Shown here piece after piece: positions 1-4,780 of a stretch of DNA of 5,216 bases (position 1 is the stretch's first letter; each line of letters begins with the position of its first letter). The stretch is from positions 1 to 5,216 of the forward strand of contig DAIDBF010000022.1 in NCBI GenBank assembly GCA_027310235.1, given 5' to 3'. The notes beneath the pieces are model-generated. The model searched no databases, was not told the DNA's origin, and worked only from the letters and a program-made list of their open reading frames with translations. A program made the position numbers and the translations under genes. Origin of the DNA: a bacterium (GTDB lineage Bacteria; Patescibacteriota; Minisyncoccia; UBA6257; GWB1-50-10).

Positions 1-214
1 ATATGCGAGAGAGAAGGTCGTTGATGTTCACGCCTCCTTTTTTCACGTGCGTGAAATCGGCCACTGTTTCCCATGCGGAATCGTCGTCCACCGAGACAAT
101 CTTGAAAAACGGCTTCGAACGGCGCATGACCACGATTGATTTTCCATCGCTCGTTGCCTTCACATATTTCTCCACGTCCATCCTGAACTCTTTTAATCCG
201 ACAATTTGTTCCAT
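1..214 (-). CDS. Phd/YefM-family type II antitoxin (partial, C-terminus off the left edge)
   Basis: Seventy-one residues are visible from an ATG at 214-212; the frame is still open at base 1, so the C-terminus is missing. The N-terminal half looks like the Phd/YefM DNA-binding fold: a start of type MEQIVGLKEFR, a helix to about residue 20, then a GKSIVVMRRSKPFFKIV strand pair (residues 24-40) that corresponds to the family's G-x-x-(I/V)-x-(I/V)-x-(R/K)-x-x-x-P core. Residues 43-71 (acidic DDD, then W48, DFT, GGV, DLL) match the position of the toxin-binding tail. In this family the antitoxin usually precedes a ParE/RelE-like or PIN/Doc toxin gene, so the toxin would lie beyond the left edge; it is not visible. 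Such antitoxins generally repress their own promoter, and a palindrome overlaps the -35 box here. The start is chosen because of the promoter position and family match. No Shine-Dalgarno is seen. Confidence 0.8.
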   Translation of the reverse strand, partial: MEQIVGLKEFRMDVEKYVKATSDGKSIVVMRRSKPFFKIVSVDDDSAWETVADFTHVKKGGVNINDLLSRI

Positions 215-220
215 ATTTTA

Positions 221-249
221 AAGTTAATCTAAGGATAAACTTTTGTCAA
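221..249 (-). promoter_or_regulatory. Promoter of the antitoxin gene, apparently leaderless
   Basis: On the minus strand a perfect -35 TTGACA (249-244) is followed after 17 bases by TAACTT (226-221), which matches the -10 consensus at positions 1, 2 and 6. Counting seven bases on from the -10 puts transcription start at base 214, the A of the antitoxin ATG, so the message would have no leader. The boxes are read directly; the leaderless start is inferred. Confidence 0.55.
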
Positions 250-261
250 TTCCTGAATTGA
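246..261. promoter_or_regulatory. Palindrome over the antitoxin -35 box (candidate operator)
   Basis: TCAATTCCTGAATTGA is a perfect 7+2+7 inverted repeat. Its left arm shares bases 246-249 with the TTGACA -35 box of the antitoxin promoter, the placement expected of an autoregulatory operator for a Phd-type repressor. Binding is inferred only from position and symmetry. Confidence 0.4.
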
Positions 262-282
262 TTATCCCCTATTCTTATTTCT

Positions 283-350
283 CAATCTATCGAGGCCGGG
301 CCTCGATAGACTGGAAGAAAATCTAATCAGCCACGGCCTCGATAGATTGG
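283..350. repeat. Three-copy inverted/direct repeat cluster (CAATCTATCGAGGCC)
   Basis: The spacer between the nucleotidyltransferase stop and the antitoxin promoter holds three copies of one 15-16 base unit. Copy one reads forward at 283-298 (CAATCTATCGAGGCCG). Copy two is inverted at 299-314 with one mismatch. Copy three is inverted at 334-349 and is a perfect 16-base complement of copy one. Copies two and three are direct repeats 36 bases apart. Bases 286-296 and 300-310 form an 11-bp stem with a 3-base loop, and copy three could pair with copy one instead. No T-run follows either hairpin on either strand, so this is not a textbook Rho-independent terminator. It could still protect or end the nucleotidyltransferase message, or be a protein-binding site. 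Confidence 0.7.
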
Positions 351-351
351 A

Positions 352-1092
352 TTACAATCCCTTCTCCAAAAAATACTGTTCCACTTTCTTGTAGAGTTCG
401 AGCGTACCGATATCCTCTATGTATTCACCGTGCGCGTCAACGTCGTACGCATAGAAGTTTTCTCCCTTCGCGAACGCTTCGGGAATTGCCTGAAGATCGA
501 TGCTGTACTCCACGTCGGGCGGGATATATGAAAGTATCCTCTTGTTGAAAATATGTCCCGCAAGAAATGCCTTGTGATGCTCCGGCACCCGGGAGTGGGG
601 CCTCGGGTAGATTTCCACAAACTTCCCGTATTCGTCCACCTCCACGAGGTCGACGCTCGCGATGCGTTCGTCGCGATCGCCCACTGCCGTTATCCCGATC
701 GGGTTCTCTTTTTCAAAATATTCCTTGATCATGTTGGAATAGTTGATAAGCGATACCATATCGCCGTACACGACAAGAAAGTTATCATCGAGATCTTTCT
801 CAAATTGCTTGATACCGCCGCCGGTACCCAGAATTTTCGGCTCAAAGGAATAATGAATCTTCACGCCCCACCTCGATCCGTCGCCGCAGTACTCTGTGAT
901 AATTTCGGGAAGATAGTGGAGATTAATGAAAAGCTCATCAATGCCGAACCCTTTGAGGCGCTCGATGTGGCGTTCCAGAAGCGGCCGCCCCGCGATCGGC
1001 ACCATCACCTTGGGGATCATGTCGGTTAAGGGCCGGAGCCGTGTTCCGAGCCCCGCGCATAAGATGACTGCTTGCGTGATTTTATGGGGCAT
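352..1092 (-). CDS. Sugar-phosphate nucleotidyltransferase (HddC/MurU/RfbA-like)
   Basis: A 246-residue cytoplasmic NTP_transferase-fold enzyme expected to join a sugar 1-phosphate to a nucleoside triphosphate, giving an NDP-sugar. The N-terminal signature is complete: [28 protein letters not shown] (residues 13-40), with nucleotide-loop G14/G16/R18 and Lys28. LGTGGGIK (88-95) and YGD (109-111, metal-binding Asp111) follow, with EDIGT (226-230) near the end. Length fits the short form without a C-terminal beta-helix. Substrate cannot be fixed; mannose-, heptose- or MurNAc-1-phosphate are all possible, and the GmhB-like phosphatase in the cluster favours heptose. An upstream in-frame ATG at 1155 is rejected because that stretch contains the promoter. 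There is no Shine-Dalgarno. A diverged copy of the first 34 codons lies at 2242-2349, and the gene is GC-rich compared with the glycan operon (35 of 60 bases at 601-660). Confidence 0.88.
   Translation of the reverse strand: MPHKITQAVILCAGLGTRLRPLTDMIPKVMVPIAGRPLLERHIERLKGFGIDELFINLHYLPEIITEYCGDGSRWGVKIHYSFEPKILGTGGGIKQFEKDLDDNFLVVYGDMVSLINYSNMIKEYFEKENPIGITAVGDRDERIASVDLVEVDEYGKFVEIYPRPHSRVPEHHKAFLAGHIFNKRILSYIPPDVEYSIDLQAIPEAFAKGENFYAYDVDAHGEYIEDIGTLELYKKVEQYFLEKGL
988..1008. repeat. 21-base perfect direct repeat, left copy (inside nucleotidyltransferase)
   Basis: These 21 bases are identical to 2248-2268 in the same orientation. On the minus strand they are exactly seven codons, for the peptide VMVPIAG (residues 29-35). 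In the 25 codons on the start-codon side the two copies share only 8 codons, while across these seven codons there is no difference even at silent sites. The block ends where the two sequences part company. This is what a crossover site or attachment core would look like, but no recombinase is visible. Confidence 0.75.
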
Positions 1093-1104
1093 AAAGTTGT
1101 AATT

Positions 1105-1133
1105 GTTATACCGCATTTGCGTTTTCGTATCAA
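1105..1133 (-). promoter_or_regulatory. Promoter of the intact nucleotidyltransferase
   Basis: On the minus strand TTGATA (1133-1128, 5 of 6 to consensus) is followed after exactly 17 bases by TATAAC (1110-1105, 5 of 6). Predicted transcription start is near 1098, giving a leader of about 6 bases before the ATG at 1092, too short for a Shine-Dalgarno. The -35 box lies inside the TGATACG palindrome, so a protein bound there would block this promoter. Confidence 0.65.
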
Positions 1134-1145
1134 TTGTGATACGAT
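1117..1145 (+). promoter_or_regulatory. Possible divergent promoter of the fic gene
   Basis: TTGCGT (1117-1122) and TACGAT (1140-1145) are 17 bases apart on the plus strand, matching consensus at 3 and 4 of 6 positions. Start would be near 1152, with a 20-base leader lacking a Shine-Dalgarno. The -10 box lies inside the TGATACG operator motif. It is weaker than the opposing promoter, and the match could be chance. Confidence 0.3.
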
Positions 1146-1165
1146 TTAAACACAAAATTGATACG
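1126..1165. promoter_or_regulatory. Operator-like array of three TGATACG motifs between divergent genes
   Basis: CGTATCAATTGTGATACG (1126-1143) is a perfect 7+4+7 palindrome. A third TGATACG lies at 1159-1165. CGTATCAATT (1126-1135) and AATTGATACG (1156-1165) form a 10-bp inverted repeat, and TGATACGATT is directly repeated at 1137-1146 and 1159-1168, 22 bases apart, close to two helical turns. The array covers the nucleotidyltransferase -35 box and the possible fic -10 box. A dimeric repressor is expected; the winged helix of the adjacent Fic protein is the obvious candidate, by inference. Confidence 0.55.
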
Positions 1166-1171
1166 ATTACT

Positions 1172-2245
1172 ATGCCAAAAACTATTCAGCTTAATACTCG
1201 TCAGACCGCGATTGCCGAACTTATCGCGCGCCATGGTCCGCTTCGTTCAAGCGAGGTAGCCGTTCGCCTCGACGCGCACCATCACGCATCGCTTATTACG
1301 ATAAAACGCGACCTCGCGTTACTCGAAGAACAAAGAATGGTCGCGCACCAGGGAAGGGGGCGGGCGGTACGGTATGTAGCCACCCCTTCCTATGCACTAC
1401 TTTCCCCCATAGATGTGGCGCAGTATTTTTCGCGCGAACGGGCACCAAGCGAAATACGTACCCGATTCGACCCTTCCGTGTTTTCAATTTTGGAACACGC
1501 GCACATCCTTTCGCCCGAAGAAACCGCCACACTCGACCGCATCACCTCCGATGCGCATCGAGGAACTCGAGAGATGTCTCCGGCAATTTTCAATAGGGAA
1601 CTTGAGCGATTCATTATCGAATTCAGCTGGAAGTCATCCCGCATCGAAGGCAATACCTATTCTCTTCTCGAAACGGAAGCACTCTTGAAGCGTCACCGGC
1701 GGGCGAAGGGGAAAAGCGAGAAGGAAGCGAAGATGATCCTCAATCATAAACACGCGTTCTCCAGAGTGCAGGAGCACACGCGCGAATTCTCCCGCATCTC
1801 GATTGCGACCATCGAACATATTCACACGCTCTTAACTCGTCAGCTCGATATCCCCCGCAATATACGGAAAACGGCGGTAGGGATCACGGGTACGCACTAC
1901 CGCCCGCTCAATAATGAGTTCCAAATCCGCGAGGCGCTCGAGAAGATGTGCGCGCTTGTAAACGCGCTTCCGAACGCGTTCGAGAAAGCACTCGTCGCGA
2001 TGCTCCTCCTTGCGTACATCCAGCCGTTCGAAGACGGTAACAAGCGCACGAGCCGCATGATCGGCAATGCGATCCTTCTCGCGCACCACGCGCTCCCCCT
2101 CTCGTACCGCGCGACCGAAGAAGACGAGTATAAAAAAGCGGTTATCTTGTTCTACGAACAGTTGAACGCCGCATACTTCAAAACGCTTTTCCTTGCGCAA
2201 TATCGATTCGTCGCGGAGAATTATTTCGCCGTGAAGAACACCTAA
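1172..2245 (+). CDS. Fic-domain protein with N-terminal winged HTH; altered catalytic motif
   Basis: A 357-residue two-domain protein. Residues 9-69 resemble a DeoR-like winged helix-turn-helix: helix [13 protein letters not shown], then SSEVAVRL, a recognition helix around 40-57 and a basic wing GRGRAVRY. Residues about 120-350 are a Fic domain. SSRIEGNT (155-162) fits the inhibitory motif (S/T)xxxE(G/N), N-terminal to the core as in class II proteins such as human FICD (HYPE). [10 protein letters not shown] lies before the core, as in the flap region. The signature reads [12 protein letters not shown] (284-295). Most Fic enzymes have HPFx(D/E)GNGRxxR, so the general-base His is Gln284 (codon CAG, 2021-2023) and the second Gly is Lys291, as in Doc. 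Fic enzymes usually AMPylate proteins and Doc phosphorylates EF-Tu; activity here is uncertain. The start at 1172 excludes the promoter region; an in-frame ATG at 1103 is rejected. The gene is GC-rich (36 of 60 bases at 1921-1980) and ends 2 bases from the 21-base repeat. Confidence 0.85.
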   Translation: MPKTIQLNTRQTAIAELIARHGPLRSSEVAVRLDAHHHASLITIKRDLALLEEQRMVAHQGRGRAVRYVATPSYALLSPIDVAQYFSRERAPSEIRTRFDPSVFSILEHAHILSPEETATLDRITSDAHRGTREMSPAIFNRELERFIIEFSWKSSRIEGNTYSLLETEALLKRHRRAKGKSEKEAKMILNHKHAFSRVQEHTREFSRISIATIEHIHTLLTRQLDIPRNIRKTAVGITGTHYRPLNNEFQIREALEKMCALVNALPNAFEKALVAMLLLAYIQPFEDGNKRTSRMIGNAILLAHHALPLSYRATEEDEYKKAVILFYEQLNAAYFKTLFLAQYRFVAENYFAVKNT

Positions 2246-2349
2246 CACCCCGCGATCGGCACCATCACTTTTGGAATCATTTCAGTGAGCGGCCGAAGCC
2301 GCGTCCCCAAACCCGCAGAAAGTATTACTGCTTGTGTGATTTTATCCAT
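2242..2349 (-). pseudogene. Truncated nucleotidyltransferase 5' fragment (35 codons)
   Basis: Reading left from an ATG at 2349-2347, the frame encodes a start [20 protein letters not shown], continues through [14 protein letters not shown], then Cys and TAG at 2244-2242. From the shared Lys onward 30 of 32 residues equal those of the intact enzyme at 352-1092 (changes C/S and D/E). In the first 25 of these codons 17 differ, 15 of them silently, so the copies diverged under protein-level selection before this one was broken. It retains only the nucleotide-binding loop and cannot be a functional enzyme. Its ATG is 7 bases beyond the GT2 stop, with AAAGGT about 14 bases upstream, so it looks like the original next gene of that operon. 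Its TAG overlaps the fic TAA on the other strand. Confidence 0.85.
2248..2268. repeat. 21-base perfect direct repeat, right copy
   Basis: Identical to 988-1008. It encodes the last seven recognisable codons (VMVPIAG) of the truncated nucleotidyltransferase fragment. The fic stop codon ends at 2245, only 2 bases away, so fic abuts the repeat with no room for a terminator. Confidence 0.75.
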
Positions 2350-2356
2350 CGATCTA

Positions 2357-3187
2357 TTAAAACACCTTTCGTTTAAAATGGGAAAGCGGTGCGTGCAATT
2401 TTTTCCTCAAAGGAAACGGGAGAAAAGAATAAAGAAGCGCGCAGAAATTTAAAAGATAAGCCGGAAAGAAAAACGGATACTCATTCCTGTGTGCCTTGAT
2501 AATCTGAAGCGTCGTCCTAATCTGTCCCCCTTGATGAAGGAGCGATTTGTTCTGTCCCGCGATCGTGTACATCGTGAAATACTCCCCGATGTTGTGCAGC
2601 TTCCCTTTCATTCCCATCTTGAGCCATAAATCCCAATCTTCCGCATAACTCAGCTTACTGTATCCCCCTACCGCATCCGCAACGGCCTTCCGGAACATCA
2701 CCGTGGTGTGCGAGAAGGGATTTGCAAAGAGCGCATATCTTCTTATATCGCTGTCGTGTTCCCGTTTCAGATACCGAAAAAGTTCCCTGCCCTCCGTATC
2801 TATTCCGATCATACCTCCTCCCACGAGCGCGTATGCCGGATGCCCATCCAAAAACTTGACTTGCTTCTTCAGTTTTTCCTTATCGCACCAATAATCATCG
2901 TCATCAAGACGCGCGATATATTCCCCCTGTGATGAGTCGATACCACGATTTAAAATCCCTGAGATGTCGGGATACCTATTCACCGCGTTCGTGATCACGC
3001 GGATCCGCGCATCTTTTTCCTGCCACGCTTTGAGTATGTTGGATGTTTCGTCGGTTGAGGCGTCGTTAATCACAATAAGCTCCCATTGCTGGTAAGTTTG
3101 ACTGATAACACTCTGGATGGCACGAGAGAGAAGTTCAACCCGATTATGTGTAGGAAGTATAATACTAATTCTAGGTAGTAATTCCAT
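2357..3187 (-). CDS. Family 2 glycosyltransferase
   Basis: A 276-residue GT-A-fold inverting glycosyltransferase that should move a sugar from an NDP-sugar to a lipid-linked or glycan acceptor at the inner face of the membrane. The family pattern is complete: [20 protein letters not shown] (residues 7-26), [10 protein letters not shown] (39-48), the metal-binding DxD region ARLDDDDYW (92-100, DDDD 95-98), and the catalytic acidic pair in YAEDWDLW (181-188, ED 183-184). A hydrophobic stretch near [20 protein letters not shown], followed by a basic tail, probably binds the membrane. The ATG at 3187 is supported by the adjacent TATAAT box. No Shine-Dalgarno is visible. The donor and acceptor cannot be read from sequence. 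It lies downstream of the methyltransferase and 7 bases before the truncated nucleotidyltransferase start. Confidence 0.92.
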   Translation of the reverse strand: MELLPRISIILPTHNRVELLSRAIQSVISQTYQQWELIVINDASTDETSNILKAWQEKDARIRVITNAVNRYPDISGILNRGIDSSQGEYIARLDDDDYWCDKEKLKKQVKFLDGHPAYALVGGGMIGIDTEGRELFRYLKREHDSDIRRYALFANPFSHTTVMFRKAVADAVGGYSKLSYAEDWDLWLKMGMKGKLHNIGEYFTMYTIAGQNKSLLHQGGQIRTTLQIIKAHRNEYPFFFPAYLLNFCALLYSFLPFPLRKKLHAPLSHFKRKVF

Positions 3188-3197
3188 ATCTTGGGAA

Positions 3198-3226
3198 ATT
3201 ATATCTGGTGATTATTTCTACGATAA
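3198..3226 (-). promoter_or_regulatory. Internal promoter before the GT2 gene
   Basis: A perfect TATAAT -10 box (3203-3198, minus strand) lies 10 bases before the GT2 ATG. At 17-base spacing the -35 is only TTATCG (3226-3221, 3 of 6). The predicted start near 3191 gives a leader of about 4 bases. It would let GT2 be transcribed independently of the upstream genes. Confidence 0.5.
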
Positions 3227-3230
3227 CACC
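3207..3230. promoter_or_regulatory. Imperfect inverted repeat in the GT2 promoter
   Basis: GGTG-A-TTAT (3207-3215) and ATAACACC (3223-3230) form an 8-bp inverted repeat with one bulged A and a 7-base centre. It covers the weak -35 and much of the spacer. It may be an operator or chance. The rest of the 97-base gap (3188-3284) shows no terminator or small gene. Confidence 0.25.
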
Positions 3231-3284
3231 TAAGAAACGAGCGTGCGGAGCAAAGAGGTAGGTTGTGTCTTCTTTTAAAACGCT

Positions 3285-4169
3285 TCACGCTTTAGTGACA
3301 TCGACGACAAGGTCACTTGGAAAATCTGTTGACGAGTGAATGAAGATGAAATTAGACGAAGGGAGATCATGTTTTACATTAAGTTGGTCTGTCTGCATCT
3401 CTTTTTTACTAAAAAGTCTGATTCTGCTCCCTGCTTTTCCATACGCCTCATAGCCATTTTCCCAAAAAAGTTCAAACGTCTTCAGAAAATTGCTGTTCAA
3501 CTTCATGCCCTTTGGTTGGTGTTCAAAGAGGGCTATTTCCACAATCCAGATAGGTTTCGGATCAAGGTGTAGCAACTTTCCTGCCCCCTCGAGCAATTCA
3601 AATTCGGCCCCTTCAACATCAGCAAGTATGAGAGTTTTTTGCCCTTCCAGTCTGTCACCCAATACTGTATCGAGCGTGGAAACCGGAATGAGAATCGGCG
3701 ATCGGGAAGAAAACCCGGCCCATCCTTTTATAAGAGAAGCGCCAGTTCCCCTTCCATAGATATTCTGTATTCCCACGGTCTTTCCGAGCGCCAATTGAAA
3801 AACCTCCGCGCGAGCACCCCAGTTATTTAGAAAAATATTTTTGCAAAGTACGGTGTTATTGATTGGCATCGGCTCAAATGCAATAACCCGTTTTCCAAGA
3901 GCCAGCGCATGCAAACAATAGTATCCGACGTGCGCACCCGCGTTCACGACTACATCAGCTTCTCTCGCAAGTTTCTTAAAAATTTCAATATCCCCGGCCT
4001 CATACTCTCCCCTGCGCATTGCTTTATTTCCAATAATAAGAAAACCGAACGGCGTCGAGCTTGGTTTTGCATGGACTAATTGAAAATCTCGCAGGCAACG
4101 ATATAACGTAGCAACCCCGGGAATTTTTTTTGCAAGCGCCTTAATAATTTGTTTATGATTACTCTGCAT
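3285..4169 (-). CDS. FkbM-family SAM-dependent methyltransferase
   Basis: A 294-residue cytoplasmic methyltransferase, within the usual FkbM range, expected to methylate a hydroxyl of a sugar or glycan intermediate using S-adenosylmethionine. Motif I is VVVNAGAHVGYY (residues 73-84), the acidic strand end is VIAFEP (95-100, Glu99 for the SAM ribose), and the family hallmark DVEGAE is at 184-189, preceded by VSTLD (163-167). Motif I is slightly unusual: the common form is D-V-G-A-N-x-G, and here Asp is Asn76 and Asn is His80. The C-terminal 50 residues are less typical and may hold acceptor contacts. It starts 11 bases after the phosphatase stop, so the two are probably co-transcribed. Only a weak GAG lies upstream of the ATG. 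In polysaccharide clusters FkbM enzymes usually decorate or cap the glycan, which suits this setting. Confidence 0.88.
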   Translation of the reverse strand: MQSNHKQIIKALAKKIPGVATLYRCLRDFQLVHAKPSSTPFGFLIIGNKAMRRGEYEAGDIEIFKKLAREADVVVNAGAHVGYYCLHALALGKRVIAFEPMPINNTVLCKNIFLNNWGARAEVFQLALGKTVGIQNIYGRGTGASLIKGWAGFSSRSPILIPVSTLDTVLGDRLEGQKTLILADVEGAEFELLEGAGKLLHLDPKPIWIVEIALFEHQPKGMKLNSNFLKTFELFWENGYEAYGKAGSRIRLFSKKEMQTDQLNVKHDLPSSNFIFIHSSTDFPSDLVVDVTKA

Positions 4170-4180
4170 ATAGCTCGATT

Positions 4181-4780
4181 TTATGTTATCTTCTTTCTTC
4201 CTGCAATCTCCAATTTTTCTAGAACACGAGCAACCTCTTCCAGGTTTTTTGCTATAATGTCCGGTTTTGCGTTATATTTCTTATCCTTTCCTCCATAACC
4301 GGTTTTCACAAGAATGGTCCTGAGGCCGGCTTTTTTACCCGCAAGAACATCAAGGGTTGCGTCTCCTACAAAAAAACTTTTCGTTTTGTCTATTGCAAGA
4401 TCCCGTACGGCCCTCGTGATGAGACCAATATTTGGTTTTCTACAACGACATTGTATCGCATATCCTGGAAGAGTCGCGTTCGGGTGGTGAGGACAATAAT
4501 AGATCGCATTTATTCTCCCACCCCGTGCTTTTATTCTTCGAACCAGGAGTGCATTGATTTCCTGAAGTCGAGTTTCAGTAAGTACCTCGCGACCGATGGC
4601 GCCCTGATTCGTGATAAGGATGATCAGATAGCCGAGCGAATTGAACCTCTGTATTGCGGTAGCAACTCCCGGCAAGAGCCTGACTTCGCTTGTGTGAAGA
4701 ATATATTCTCCGGGAGTAAGAACGTTCAGCGTTCCATCCCGATCTAGGAACACCGCTTTATTTTTCTTGTTCCTCTTCAT
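4181..4780 (-). CDS. HAD-IIIA phosphatase, GmhB-like (heptose bisphosphate phosphatase)
   Basis: A 199-residue HAD phosphatase resembling GmhB, which removes the 7-phosphate from D-glycero-D-manno-heptose 1,7-bisphosphate on the way to nucleotide-activated heptose. The HAD motifs are all present: FLDRDGTLN (residues 11-19, nucleophile Asp13 and acid Asp15), ITNQG (56-60), RKPN (114-117, Lys115) and GDATLD (139-144, Asp140 and Asp144). GmhB's zinc loop is also present, with C96-x-H98 and C111-x-C113. The ATG at 4780 overlaps the end of the upstream membrane-protein gene by 23 bases, suggesting translational coupling; no Shine-Dalgarno precedes it. Histidinol-phosphate phosphatase is a related family, but the glycan context favours heptose. 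The partner isomerase (GmhA) and kinase are not in the window. Confidence 0.87.
   Translation of the reverse strand: MKRNKKNKAVFLDRDGTLNVLTPGEYILHTSEVRLLPGVATAIQRFNSLGYLIILITNQGAIGREVLTETRLQEINALLVRRIKARGGRINAIYYCPHHPNATLPGYAIQCRCRKPNIGLITRAVRDLAIDKTKSFFVGDATLDVLAGKKAGLRTILVKTGYGGKDKKYNAKPDIIAKNLEEVARVLEKLEIAGRKKIT

Larger units (their letters stand above)
988..2268. mobile_element. Putative inserted segment carrying fic and a replacement nucleotidyltransferase 5' end
   Basis: The interval is bounded by two identical 21-base direct repeats 1,260 bases apart. It contains a nucleotidyltransferase 5' end with its own promoter, the operator array and fic. Outside the right copy lies a truncated, diverged nucleotidyltransferase 5' end placed at operon spacing behind the GT2 gene. 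This matches an insertion into the middle of codons 29-35 that supplied a new 5' end and displaced the old one. No integrase, transposase or terminal inverted repeat is seen, so a recombination event without a true mobile element, or decay of a tandem paralogue, remains possible. Confidence 0.35.

Noticed and set aside
3..221. 72-residue plus-strand frame at the left edge
   Set aside because: It is antisense to the Phd-type antitoxin, which has family similarity and a promoter; the plus-strand product resembles nothing.
286..310. Rho-independent terminator for the nucleotidyltransferase or antitoxin side
   Set aside because: The stem is good, but no T-tract follows on either strand, so it is recorded as a repeat rather than a terminator.
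299..351. CRISPR-like repeats (two direct copies, 36-base period)
   Set aside because: Only two direct copies with a 19-20 base gap, no array, no cas genes; the inverted third copy fits a hairpin element better.
553..1029. 158-residue plus-strand frame inside the nucleotidyltransferase
   Set aside because: Antisense shadow of a GC-rich gene with clear motifs; no promoter and no recognisable domain.
1093..1171. Longer starts for the nucleotidyltransferase (1155) and fic (1103), which would make the two genes overlap head to head
   Set aside because: Both extensions run through the promoters and operator palindrome and add residues that do not fit either family.
1832..2248. 138-residue minus-strand frame opposite fic
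   Set aside because: It mirrors the fic core; the GC-rich codons of fic keep the opposite frame open. No ribosome site or domain.
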